NCBI GenBank assembly: GCA_033030425.1
Contig: JAUFSD010000010.1
Span: 930,001 to 994,000 of the forward strand
Direction: 5' to 3'
DNA: 64,000 nt
DNA from: Verpa conica
Taxonomy: Eukaryota > Ascomycota > Pezizomycetes > Pezizales > Morchellaceae
Below are positions 1 to 10,703 of this stretch, one piece after another. A program made the position numbers and the translations under genes. Positions within the stretch are counted from its first letter, which is position 1; each line of letters opens with the position of its first letter. Under the pieces are notes generated by a model. The model made no database searches and was not told the origin of the DNA. It saw only the letters and a program-made list of their open reading frames with translations.

Positions 1-310
1 TCTCATATACCCTCCGGATTTGGTTCGGACGGACGAATTTTCCTGACGCTCCAGGGGTTATTTTTGGGGTCCAAAGCTTGTGTTTTTACTATGCGTTTAC
101 AGCAACTCTGAGGGGCCCCCCCAGCACCCGGTGGGTGGCATAGTGGGGCACCCTGCAGGAGATAGCCACCAGCAATAATATTCACACGCACTTCTCCCCA
201 AACCCCTAACGCGTTTCTCAAGAAGCGAACCAGGGATTTAGTTACCTAGATAGTCAAACAAGTGGTCTTCATGGTTCCCAGGGTACTCCTCCTACCAGGT
301 GCCTACAACA
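1..310 (+). repeat. Left long inverted repeat of the dioxygenase element
   Basis: Pairs in inverted orientation with 3170-3480. The inner end is at the shared GGTGCCTACAACA. Position 1 matches position 3480, so the repeat may continue to the left of the window. Confidence 0.85.
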
Positions 311-1565
311 GCTTGCTTGCTTGCCTGCTTGCTCGGACAGCGAACCTCTGACCACCTGGACCTCGATCGGACAGCGACCCTCTGTCTCTCGTGCCCTAAG
401 AGTGAACTTCTGCCCACCTGGACCTCGACTGGACCTCGACTGCGTGCCTGCTTCACCCCAGCAGCAACCCCCACCCCTAGGAGTGAACCTCTGCCTACCT
501 GGACCTCGACTGCACGCCTGCTTCGCCCAGCAGCAACCCCCCCCCCTAGGAACGATCCCCTGCAGCAGAGACCCCCTCTGGACCTCGACCAGACAGCGAC
601 TCTCTGTCTCCCGTGCCCTGGCAGTGAACCTCTGCCTTTCTGGACCTCGATCAGACACCGACTGCCTGCTTGCTTCGCCCAGCAGCAACCCCCCCCTAGG
701 AACGAACCCCTGTAGCAGAGACCTCCTCTGGATCTCGAGCGGACAGCGACTGCCTGGCTCCCGCGCGCTGACAGCAAACTTCTGCCTATTAGAGACTTAC
801 TCTTGTCTGCAAGCACTTCATATTGCCCATATATCGTTCCTGCGCTGACAATATACAGACAATATACAGACAACAAATTGACGGTGCCTCTATCCTGATC
901 CCATTCTCGATTCCGTTCTCGATCCCATTCCCATTCCCATTCCCGTTCTCGATCCAGTCCCCGTCCTCGATCTGGTTCCCGTTCCCAACCCGTTCCCAAC
1001 CTGTTCCCAACCCGTTCTCGATCCTGTTTCCGCCAGTTCACGTTCTCGACCTCTTTTCACGTTCTCGACTTCTTTTCACAAGCAATATAAGGTTAGTTTT
1101 TCCCGTTAGTTCTTTATGTGTATTTTCAACAGTGTGAGTGCGGGTGTGGGCGCGGGTGTGGGTGCAGGTGTGGCTGCGGGTGCGGGTGTCGGTGTTGGTG
1201 TGGGTGTGGGTGCGAATGCAGGGGGGTGAGGACTGCGGTCCATACGTTCACTTTACATAAAACGGTAAACTCCATAGACCGCTTTCGGCTGTACATGTAC
1301 AGATGATTGGAAGTTTAACGGTAAAGTGTGGCATTTCGGTTGGGAGGATACGGCTTTTTTAGCCCTATTCTGCAGCTCACGGGAGTTGTGCCGGAACGCC
1401 TAGGTGGAGGGCTTGCCACACGCTCTTCCCAGCAAGGGGGGGGGGAAACTTGCGGGAGTTATACCGATCCCCTAGGTAGAGGGCTTGCTACACACTCTAC
1501 AGCGAGAGGGGGAAAACTCGCGGGAGTGATACTGATCCCCTAGGTGGAGGGTTACTACACATGAA
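300..1565. repeat. Subterminal tandem-repeat blocks inside the dioxygenase element
   Basis: Four different arrays lie between the left inverted repeat and the gene. At 300-790 imperfect units of roughly 60-120 bp share 'cctggacctcgac' and 'cagcagcaaccccc'. At 890-1030 there are hexameric CCATTC/CGTTCTCGATC repeats. At 1134-1225 G-rich GGGTGTGGGTGC-type repeats could form G-quadruplexes. At 1375-1565 three units of about 80 bp are built on 'ctaggtggagggcttgc'. Open frames across these blocks are low-complexity and are not regarded as genes. Confidence 0.7.
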
Positions 1566-1643
1566 CCTGCGAGGGGGACCAAAACAAAAACTAATAATTT
1601 CATCAACAGTAAAAGAGAAAGGCTAACGGGAAATCTTTTAGAT

Positions 1644-2918
1644 ATGACTACTACTCCCGGTTCTCCCAGTTCCCTCAGTTCCGTCACCTCTCTCGGTTCT
1701 CCAACTCCTCCTGGTTCTCCCAGTCTCCTCCCTAGTTCTTCCACTACTGCTGATACCTTCAACAATAACGGTAGAGAGAACTCCAATAGAGTTAAGCATT
1801 ATATTGATACTGGAGCTTTTACCAGACAGAGCCTTCCTTATCCTATGCCTAGAGGCAGTTCTCTGGAAGCTGAAGTTGAGAAAATTTTTGTTGCGTGGCA
1901 AGAGACTAGGAAGGATAAAACTGTTTTACGGTCTCCTATTTCTTATAATCTATTACTGGAGTGATCTAAAGGGGAACCTGGACTTATGCCAGAGATTGCT
2001 GAGTATGAGAAGGCTATCAAGAGCTTTACTTGGTGTCCATCGAGCCTGGGAACCTTGGAGATTAAGGATAAGAGAGGGCATCTTTTGGGATATCGATTCA
2101 AAATTCCTCAGAATCTTTTGGAGACTTTGAAGAGATCAGATTCTATGTTGCCTGTGAAGGCAGCTAGAAAGCAAGGAGGTGGGGAACAAGTTGAGGCACG
2201 AGGAGTTTATGACAATAGGCATTATGCTGTTTGGGCAGACTACAGCAAGAGGATTAGACAGAGTAAGGAGATGGAGAAAGATGAGCCAGCTGCTGGGAAC
2301 TGGGTTGCTACGAATAATGATTTATTCAAAGCTATGACTCATGAACTGAGGATGATTGCTCCAGAGCAGTACGTGAGGCTTACAGGCAGTATTGGTAAGT
2401 TTATGAAGAGGTTCACTAATAAAGCTGGTGAGCCTTTGAAGCCAGTTGCAGGAGCGTGGCATGGTGTTTGTATTAATAGGGGACAGACTGGTGATGTGTC
2501 TTCTAGCCATCAAGACTGGATGGATCTGCCTAGTTCCTACAATGCAGTTGCACCATATGGAGATGGCTTTACTGGAGGAGACTTGATTTTATGGCAGCTG
2601 AAGATGAGAATTCAGTTGTCTATTGGGGAGGAGTTTATGTTTATAGAAAGTATAATTGCTCATAAGGTGACAGATATTACAAGTGGCGTGAGAAACAGTA
2701 TTGACTTGTTTGCTCATAAGGGTACTTTTGCTGTTCTGGATAGGTATAATGAGAGAAATGGAAGAGGAAGATATGGGAAAAAGGCGGGAGAGCTTAGAAT
2801 GGAAAAAGGGAGGAAGGAAAAGAAAAAAAAAAATAGAGTAGGGAGAATGGGACAGAGAGATGAGAAAAGAGAAAGGCAAAGTGCGTTGGGATTGATTAAA
2901 GGAAAGTGTGAGGGTTAG
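1644..2918 (+). pseudogene. 2-oxoglutarate/Fe(II) dioxygenase-like protein (TET/JBP-like by pattern), one in-frame stop
   Basis: The reading frame opens at ATG 1644 and runs to 2918 in one frame, broken only by TGA at 1962-1964. The downstream 310-codon part starts at ATG 1986. Counting from that methionine it shows the marks of a double-stranded beta-helix dioxygenase: H175-x-D177 (SSHQDWMD), then GDGFTGGDL and a strand ending in H226 (IIAHKVTDI), then R236 (SGVRNSIDL), the expected iron ligands and 2-oxoglutarate arginine. Residues 251-310 are very lysine/arginine-rich and could bind nucleic acid or act as a nuclear signal. The first part (1644-1961) begins with a Ser/Pro/Thr-rich tail. Enzymes of this fold in fungi include TET/JBP-type DNA base oxidases, known to be spread by transposons; assignment to that family rather than another 2OG family is inference. 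An intron removing the stop was considered, but the only GT...AG pair spans about 32 nt and leads out of frame. Confidence 0.55.
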
Positions 2919-3075
2919 ATTTTGTATTCTTTTATATTCTTTAACTTACTTCTTTACTATGTAACAATTGTAATATTTTCTGGATACTATTAAGTACTAT
3001 TGCTACGACTACCACTTTATAACTATTATCGCTATCAATACTAACAGAGCTACCAGTACTACAACTATCAGTACT

Positions 3076-3157
3076 ACCGCTTCCACCGCTTCCACCGCTT
3101 CCACCGCTTCCACCGCTTCCACCGCTTCCACCGCTTCCACCGCTTCCACCGCTTCCA
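3076..3157. repeat. 9-bp tandem repeat, about nine copies
   Basis: A perfect ACCGCTTCC array just inside the right inverted repeat. There are no spacers, so it is not CRISPR-like. The reverse frame reads as a Gly/Ser run and is probably not translated. Confidence 0.9.
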
Positions 3158-3169
3158 TAGCTACCACAG

Positions 3170-3480
3170 TGTTGTAGGCACCTGATAAGAGGAGTATTCC
3201 TGGGAACCATGAAGACCACTTGTTTGACTATCTAGGTAACTAAATCCCTTGTTCTTTTCTTGAGAAACGAGATAGGGGTTTGGGGAGAAGCGCGTATGAA
3301 TATTATTGCTGGCGGCTATCTCCTGCAGGGCGCCCCACTGTGCCACCCACCGGGTGCTGGGGGGGCCCCTCAGAGTTGCTGTAAACGCATAGTAAAAACA
3401 CAAGCTTTGGACCCCAAAAATAACCCCTGGAGCGTCAGGAAAATTCGTCCGTCCGAACCAAATCCGGAGGGTATATGAGA
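3170..3480 (-). repeat. Right long inverted repeat of the dioxygenase element
   Basis: Inverted copy of 1-310. Followed at 3481-3894 by about 400 bp without a recognisable gene that keeps weak resemblance to the next part of the 1.26-kb LTR (for example 'ccccgcttcc...gcttgct'), so the repeat unit may be an old LTR-like sequence longer than 310 bp. Confidence 0.85.
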
Positions 3481-3894
3481 GAGCATGATTTGGAGCTGAC
3501 TGGTGAAAGAATCGAGAAAATCGGATAAGAACTGACGGAGTTGTGCCCTCCGCCAGTCGGGGCATGTTTCTTGAAAAACTAACGGTATGAAGGAAGGCCC
3601 CGCTTCCCAGTACTGCTTGCTGATTAGTACCAAAGGGCTTTGGTGACTCTCTGCCACGAGGGAACATGCAAGGACGGAACAGATATGGTGGTTAGTACAC
3701 TTATCGGCCCATCCGCAGAGTACAGATTGGTTCACTAACAGCTTTACATAATTGCATTACTCTAGTACACCTTCGGGCTTGACTAGAATAGACGATAAGG
3801 CCGGGACAAAGTGCTTGGACTGGTCGGGATTTGTATAAGTATGGGGGGAATGTATTTGTATTGGCGTTTTGACTGTGTTGTAAAATTTGTATTG
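3481..3894. other. Non-coding spacer, weakly LTR-like
   Basis: No supported gene. There is faint similarity to the internal part of the 1.26-kb LTR family. A TATA-like 'tataagtatgg' lies near 3832. Ends at the TA target site of the next MITE. Confidence 0.4.
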
Positions 3895-3896
3895 TA

Positions 3897-4546
3897 CAGT
3901 CCCTACGCACAAGTGTTGGTGATTCGGTCCCCACACACCCAAAATAGCGGATTTGAGCACAATTGTATGCAATAAAGAATAATCAGAATACAACTAATTA
4001 AAGATATAATTAGTGGTAAAAATAGGTAACTATCTAAAGTTATAGCCACCAGCTTCTGAGCTCTCCATATTTAAAGGTAGTTGTGAAAAAAAATATCTAG
4101 TAAGGGAGGTTGGTTGCTATGCTAGATTTGTATGGGCTTGGCGGGATTTTTTACATATTTGAGTAAATTTTATCATTTGGGCCCTTCAGTACCCTAAGTT
4201 CTCAACATAAAAAATTGAAATAAATTAGAGGTGGCCTTTAGGTACTAGGGAATCACTTCTGAAGGTCTGGCTCCATATTTGTCTCTATTTGGGGTGGTTT
4301 CTCTGCCAAGAAAAGTGCCCATTTAGCGAAACATATTATTTTTAGTACAAGGCATTAAGGGTTGGGAATTTTGTATTTTCTCTATAGCTTATTTACAATC
4401 ATACTAGGGGCACCATTGCTCTAGGTATATTGAGTTTTGTGGCTATATATTGAGGTGTCCTTGAGAAACTCGCTACTTCTCTTGCAGCAGCTGCCTAAAA
4501 GAAGCGCTTACCTAAGCGAATCACCATCACTTGTGCGTAGGGACTG
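3897..4546. mobile_element. Non-autonomous Tc1/mariner-type MITE, 650 bp
   Basis: Ends in inverted repeats of about 30 bp beginning CAGTCCCTACGCACAAGTG, with one mismatch near position 20, and is flanked by TA on both sides (3895-3896 and 4547-4548). The CAGT terminus with a TA target duplication is characteristic of the Tc1/mariner superfamily. No open frame of note lies inside; it is AT-rich. The terminal sequence differs from that of the 5.2-kb element at 6104. Confidence 0.8.
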
Positions 4547-4548
4547 TA

Positions 4549-5479
4549 TGGCGTGATTGCTTGGCAGGTTTTCAGGGTCTTCGGGGGTTCCCAGGCATTT
4601 GTATTAGGATTTAGAAGAAATTCACAAGCCCAAACCGCGGTATATAAAATAGTCGGCAGATTTGTCTCTTTACCAGATCATCAACGGAAAGAACGAGTCT
4701 TATCAATATATTTGAATCTATCGAACTACCTTTACCTTATAACTCTATTACAAACAATTTGCTTGTGACTTTCGAAGCTTCAACTGAACAACTTTCTGCT
4801 TTATCTAACTAACTCTAGTGAGTTTTGACGGTATCGTAGTTCGTAACTCTTTTGTGCGATTTAAAGGAACAACTACTACTGTTGACTGAGGAAACCTTGG
4901 TAGTTGGTATATTATACCTTCGGACTGAACTCTAAGCTTATCGGGACGTAGCCTGGACAATTGTATAGGCCAGTTTTACAGTTGATATCTGGGTTAAAAA
5001 CTTGAGTGAGGAGGGGTTCCTTGTCTTTGCTGCTGTGGCTGTGGTTGCTTTCTACATTCATAGTGTCTTCTGGAATAGGGGGGGCTGTAGGGTCCAGGAA
5101 AATGGAGGGCAAGATGGTGATTTCCGGTGTCTTGTCTGGTCCTCCGACCGTACCGAATGGGAGGGTGGGCTGTCTATACATCTTTGTAGGAGAGCTAGAC
5201 CTGTGAGTGGGGCATAGAGCGGATCGCTTGAAGGAGCGCTTCTCTCGAGACAGAGGAAGGCTGAAAATATACTTTGGGGGGGTAGAAGGAGCGGATGGGC
5301 TCTCAGGACGCGAGGCTGAGGTATCTACGGTGAGGAGAAGATAGTATCTTCAAGCTATCTGATAGCGTTGAAGAAAAGTGTTGATAGAACTACAGCGGGG
5401 TTTGTGTCCGAAATTATGAAAATAAAAAGTTTTGGTGTGTGTAACCGTCGCTTGGAGTAATACCGAGTGTTTTTTATCC
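4549..5479. other. Repeat-derived region without a supported gene
   Basis: Contains a TATA-like 'gtatataaaatag' near 4640. On the minus strand about 4912-5340 there is an open stretch (Ser/Pro-rich) that may be the 5' part of a decayed retroelement reading frame. No family motif was recognised. Confidence 0.3.
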
Positions 5480-5673
5480 CTAACGAGGAAGAAATGTTGC
5501 GTGAAGAAAAATAAAAAAATTATTATAGAAAGGGAGCAACGCTTCCTATTTATACAAAGAAAATTATATCATACAATCTCATTGTTCTCCAATCATGCCA
5601 CTCTCTTGACCCTGTCTCTTTTTACATGAGTTGCCAAGCGACTCACCCCTGTTCTTCCGTCAAATCCGTGAAA
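5480..5673 (-). repeat. Decayed fragment of the chromovirus-type LTR
   Basis: Matches the LTR of the gypsy element at 44786/50224 in the parts 'gaagaaatgttgcgt', 'agggagcaacgcttcctatttatac' and the terminal 'ccgtgaaa'. The outer part is lost or too diverged to delimit. Confidence 0.65.
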
Positions 5674-5738
5674 CAACTTTTTTTCTAGTGGTTTAATGCC
5701 TTTTGCCGTTAGACACAGACTTTTTGGACTTATAGCTC

Positions 5739-6053
5739 TTATTCTTTGGAGCTCAAAATAAAGGAGAGAGTGGAAATAGTAGAGGGTGAGAGCACTGATG
5801 AGGGAAGTGTCTTTTTTGGAAAATTGATTTTGTTCTGGACAATAAATGCCCCTGCTAGCAGAGAGAATGCCTCTGAGTCCCAGATTTTGTCCAAGGAGGC
5901 AACATTGGGGAGAAGAACGCTTCTAGAAGCGTTAAGTGATGGACAGTGCAGAAGAACGTGCTCTGTGGTTTCTGGGAAGAGGATGCACCTGGGGCCGGGC
6001 ACGTCCCCCCAACAGGCCAGAACATATATAGCTAGTGAACAAGGGCGCCACAC
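5739..6053 (-). pseudogene. Non-LTR retrotransposon C-terminal fragment (zinc-knuckle region)
   Basis: The 104-codon minus-strand frame contains a Cys-x8-His-x4-Cys arrangement in RCILFPETTEHVLLHCPSL, the pattern of the zinc-binding tail that follows the reverse transcriptase/RNase H part of many fungal LINE-like elements. No reverse transcriptase motifs remain nearby. The call rests on this short pattern alone. Confidence 0.4.
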
Positions 6054-6436
6054 CTTTTTTTAACCTCTTAGCGCAAAAGTGGATTTGGCCAATTAATGCG
6101 GTACAGTCATAGGCAATAAGTCATCGGACGCGGTTTCAGTGAATCTTGGCGTGTTTTAGCCCGTTTTTCTATAGCTTTTAAGCAGGAGGCTGCCATAGAT
6201 GTAAAAAAAATTGAGCCCTAGAGCCAATGGAACTAGGGTTTCTTTATATGGAGAACCTTAATTTTATATAGCAATTGGGGTCTATATCTACTCTATTCAT
6301 TTACAAGGTATGGTGCATGAGGTGATAAAGGTGACATGTCACATTTTCGGGTGGAACAGTCTTGGCGGCCAAGAGGTCAATGATATTTTCGCCCAAAAGA
6401 CACCTCTAAATAAGATTTATTAGAAAATTTATACCA

Positions 6437-7255
6437 CCACCAGTAGGCATGGTATTGACTAGCCCTTTTAAGGAGAGATACTTAAGGAGTACTAGCAGAT
6501 ATAAAGCGCTTTGTTCATGTATTTCTAAGCTGTTATTAGGGTCAACGATAAAAATGCAGTTTGATCATTTCCGCTTTTCTACCCCCCCCACTGTGTGCAC
6601 TACCACACCACCAGTAGGCATGGTATGGACTAGCCCTCTTATGGGGAGATACTCAAGGGGTACTAGAAGATACTGGGCGCTTTGTTCATGTATTTCCAGG
6701 CCGTTATTAGGGCGTACAATAGAAAAGTAGTTTGATCATTTCCGCTTTTCTACCCCCCCCACTGTGTGCACTACCACACCACCAGTAGGCATGGTATGGA
6801 CTAGCCCTCTTATGGGGAGATACTCAAGGGGTACTAGAAGATACTGGGCGCTTTGTTCATGTATTTCCAGGCCGTTATTAGGGCGTACAATAGAAAAGTA
6901 GTTTGATCATTTCCGCTTTTCTACCCCCCCCACTGTGTGCACTACCACACCACCAGTAGGCATGGTATGGACTAGCCCTCTTATGGAGAGATACTCAAGG
7001 GGTACTAGAAGACACTGAGCACTTTGTTCATGTATTCCTAGGCTGTTATTAGGGCGTACGATAGAAAAGTAGTTTGATCATTTCCGCTTTTCCACCCCCC
7101 CCCACTGTGTGCACTACCACACCACCAGTAGGCATGGTATGGACTAGCCCTCTTATGGGAAGATACTCAAGAGGTATTGAAAGACACTAGGCGCTTTGTT
7201 CATGTATTCCTAGGCTGTTATTAGGGCGTACGATAGAAAAGTAGTTCAAATAAAT
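6437..7255. repeat. Five tandem 171-bp subterminal repeats
   Basis: Repeats begin at the phrase cagtaggcatggta at 6441, 6612, 6783, 6954 and 7126, a period of 171-172 bp. Each holds 'gtttgatcatttccgcttttct' followed by a C-run and 'actgtgtgcactaccacac'. Copies 2 and 3 are nearly identical; the first is most diverged. They lie between the left terminus and the 3' end of the transposase gene, where transposase-binding subterminal repeats would be expected. Confidence 0.9.
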
Positions 7256-7268
7256 ATATATATATAAT

Positions 7269-10200
7269 CTACCTAAAGGTACTAGAGTCTTTAAGAGTTA
7301 TTTTTCTATGGCTTTTATAAGCCTTTAGCTTAAACTCTTCGCTTCCATAAGGAACTCCATCTCTATATACATCCATGATTCTTAGAGATTTCCCCCACCA
7401 CTTTGGTATTAAACTTAATGCTGATTCAAGAGCCAAAGGTACATTTTTTCTTAAAAATATAATATCATAGCCACAGTGAGTTCGAGTATATAGCTTAACT
7501 CTTGCCCAAAAGTACTCAATCCAATTGAGCTCACAGTGAAACCTAGGATAGAATAATATAAGATGTCCTCTTGCTTCTACTACTTCTTGTACCCTACTTT
7601 TCTGCTCTAAAAAATCAGGCTGTTGTGAAAGCAGTCTACAAGCACAACAGTCTATTCCTTTATGCTCTGGCTTCCCCTTTGTAACTCTTTTTCGTGTGGT
7701 ACAGTCTAAATATAATCCTTCTTTTGGCCAAAGTCCTCTTTCTTCTAAAACAACTTGTATACCTTTTGTCTCTCCTCTTAGATCTGAAGAGATAGTTTTA
7801 TCATCATGACTATATACCATTGACTGAATGATCCTTCTGCCCTCTTTATTATACCAATAGCCATCTCGCATATGTGGCTGTTTCCCACCTACACCTTTAT
7901 TCATTCTGGATACCCTTAATGCATCTTCAGCATAAGCACTATGGTTTGTAGCATTATCAAAAAGAAACAATGCCTGACAGCCTGGATATGAAGCTTCAAA
8001 AACAGTGATAGCAGTAAGCGTTTGCTGTACTATTTGCTCCTGATCCCACCATATATCACCTCCACACTGAATTATTTCTGTAGCTTCTCGTTTAGAAAGA
8101 CTCAATTTAGGTAATTCATAATCTGCTACTTCATAATCAAGTATGCTAAGACGTCCATATGGAGTAATAAACTCTAATATATGGAGACCCTGACCTCTTG
8201 ATTTCTTTCTGAGTAGGTGTTCATCGGCTTTTACCCATTGGTAGTGTGGGCCATCGTTGGCATTGCATGTACATTCATCGTGGGTAACTGGTATGCATAA
8301 TTTAGTAGTAGTTGAATCAAAATATAGTAACCCAATATCTACTACTTTATTATTGCTATCCATAATTGGGTAGGGCATGCGTGGTTTAAGGTTTTCCATG
8401 GTTTTGAGAAATATATTCTGGCGATAATCCACCACATCAGCTCTTTCATGACCATCTTTATAAATTCCTTTTTTAACTTCCTTCCTGTGGCGGGGCGGTT
8501 GGGATGGTATGGTAAAGCCTAGGCAACGGGACGGTGACAGCGACTAAGACGGCGACAATGAACGGTGTTATGGCAAAAGATATTACAAGTGAAAAACTCT
8601 GTAATATTTCTTTACTAGACAATATAAACAAGACGTTGCGTGCCTAAGAAAATCCTCGGGGCGAGGCCCCTCCTTATATGTTTCCCCTATTTCTTCCCTT
8701 CTTCTCTGCTTCCCAAATAACCTTAACGCCAAAGAAAACTTTTTCACTCCAACTAAATTTCCCCCACTGTTTCTGTTGGATATGTCATATCCAACAGAAA
8801 GGTATCTTTCCCATACAAACCGCATACAAAGTGTACAAAGAGCTCCTGGGGTCATACGATAACGTTACGTAAATTCCGAAACTACCACGAGGGGCCGTCG
8901 GCCCGGAGAACCTTATTGCCAAAGACACAAACCCCCATCAACCTCGCGTGCGCGGATACGAGCCTTCCTGCGCCCATTATTCCCTTTCCGTTAAATTGCT
9001 CACAATGCGCGCATTCAATCGACTCGATCGCCGAGTGGGGGCGAGGTCGAAGGTGACTCTCTTAATGGGGTGTGGTCCGGTTTTGGTCTTGTTCCGTGCG
9101 ACGGTGGCGTTGGTATCCTCGGAGCTGCCCGCGACACTTCCACTGATAACCTAATCGATGAAGCCAGTCTGTAGCCGTCTTTGCTGAAAGACTAAGTTTT
9201 TTTGGTGATAATTGGGAGGCATTCTGAGCAATTTCGAGTTCCTGAAGAGAATGAGAAAAGGTCAAAAGCTCTTGCTCTCTATCAATATCTATTATTGATT
9301 GCTGTAATTGCCAATACTCAGAAACGGCAGATGCTATCATATCTGTCCTGATATCTACTCAATTATTAGTAAAATTCTTATAAAATAGTTAAAAATACTT
9401 ACTACCACCTGCACCAGCTATACATTCTTGTACAACCATCATAGTTCCCTCATCTTCCAACATGCATAACATTTTCGCATTTTTCCCCTGTTTACTAGTG
9501 GGTATCTTTCGCTCTTGTATCCATAATACTTCATTCTTTAGTATTCTTTCTCTTACTTTTACTCCTTTTCCAAACCCAATTGCTATATTCATTGCACATT
9601 CTCTTCTAGTGGGAAATGATTCCTCTTGCGCTTTTTTTAACCCTTTTAATTGCCAGTTCATAAACTGCAGTACCTGCAGGTGCCAAGTGAAATCGTGGCC
9701 AGTAGGACAGTTTTTCAATGCCAAAAGACTCTGAAGATCCTTTATCCCTATTACTAAAGATTAAAAAAATAGCACAAAATCATTGACTTTAACTAAAATT
9801 TTATCTTGATATAGTAGACTAAATTTAATACCTATTGTTTTAATCTTAGGCCAGGCTTTTTTCGAAGACTCTAGATTCTCATTATCTTCTTCTAGTAACT
9901 GCTGTTCTACCAACTCTTTCTCCTCCAAAATATCTTCAAAGTCTTCTTCAGATTCCTCCCTATAATCATTTATATCCCCTCTATTTCTTACTTCTAAAAT
10001 CGATTTTGAAGCGGTAAAGCTAGCGTCAACTCCTATAGCACAGCTAGATATAGCTGTATATGGTATTGTAATACTAGAGAAGTATTGCTTAGTACTGGAT
10101 TGACTGGTAGATGGTCTAAAGTCCATATATCCAGCTGTAGAAGGCCTGCTTAAATAGCTAGTTGATGGCCTACTAGAAATCGCTGGTTTTATGTTTCTAA

Positions 10201-10396
10201 ACGCAGCAGCATAGAGGGCTTGCTCTGCAGCTGCAGCTTTAGATCTATGGCGCCATATTGTAGTTTTAGGCCTCCATGGAGTATTTACTATAGGAGATCC
10301 TTCTGGAACTGATATTATTAAAACTTTTGTTTTTCCTCTTCCACCCTGCTTTGCAGCATTCCGGCAATTAATCTGCTCTTTTGTAAGGCGTGGCAT
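7269..10396 (-). pseudogene. IS630/Tc1/mariner-superfamily DDE transposase, split by a solo LTR
   Basis: The catalytic part is the 388-codon frame 7269-8435: VTHDECTCNANDG (first Asp), FLFDNATNHSAY (second Asp) and FHCELNWIEYFW (Glu region), then a conserved C-terminal MDVYRDG...YKSHRKI. Upstream, KKGIYKDGHERADVVDYRQ is encoded at 8436-8480 immediately beside the LTR. On the far side of the LTR, LSLSAKTATDWLHRLGY (about 9142-9200) continues the helix-turn-helix-like region. An intron at 9355-9402 (GTAAGTATTT...ACTAATAA...GAGTAG) precedes the exon 9403-9730, and the 5' exon opens at about 10396 (MPRLTKEQ; an in-frame alternative start at 10435). The join between 9730 and 9790 is not certain. 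The gene was intact in frame apart from the LTR insertion, which separates the N-terminal DNA-binding part from the catalytic part. Confidence 0.75.
8486..9136 (-). mobile_element. Solo LTR, 651 bp (TGTCGCGGGCAG family, called LTR2 here)
   Basis: Ends TG...CA and is flanked by the perfect 5-bp duplication CTTCC (8481-8485 and 9137-9141). Sense is the minus strand: a TATA-like CATATAAG, the hairpin GGGGCCTCGCCCC, then GCACGCAACG. Related copies are at 20336, 27671, 36368, 40826 and 51818. It interrupts the transposase gene. Confidence 0.85.
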
Positions 10397-10703
10397 ACTC
10401 CTATACTGATTTTTAATTAGCCAATATCCTATCAATAGTCTTCAAAATTCTTTACCTTATACAAATATAGTTAAAAAGATATAAAAGTATTATATACTTT
10501 ATAAAATATGCTTTTAAATCCGTCAATAAAATGTGGAAATGTTTATAGTACTACTAGAGACACTATATATAAAAGGGCTTGCTCTTGTCTATATTGACAG
10601 TGTTGTGTGGGGAAAAGAGAGGTAACAATAAATGTGTATATTTGGTCACATATATGTATATCTCAGCATGTTCCACTTGGCGCTTTTTTACATACAAAAT
10701 CAG

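Larger units (their letters stand above)
1..3480. mobile_element. Inverted-repeat element carrying a 2OG-Fe(II) dioxygenase-like gene; left end cut by the window
   Basis: Bases 1-310 are the reverse complement of 3170-3480 with only scattered mismatches, so about 3.5 kb is bounded by long inverted repeats. The true left end lies outside the window, so no target duplication can be scored. Inside are blocks of tandem repeats (about 300-790, 890-1030, 1134-1225, 1375-1565 and 3076-3157) and a single long coding region on the + strand (1644-2918). No transposase, integrase or reverse transcriptase is visible, so the element is non-autonomous or a cargo-bearing remnant. The outer about 150 bp of each repeat resembles an internal stretch of the 1.26-kb LTR found at 22.5, 39.2, 41.5, 44.0 and 60.2 kb. 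An alternative reading is two inverted LTR-like copies that happen to flank a gene. Confidence 0.65.

Noticed and set aside
300..850. Long proline/serine frames at 299-848
   Set aside because: Low-complexity translation of tandem repeats in several frames at once.
3076..3157. Short regular repeats as a possible CRISPR array
   Set aside because: Contiguous 9-bp repeats without spacers in a eukaryotic genome.
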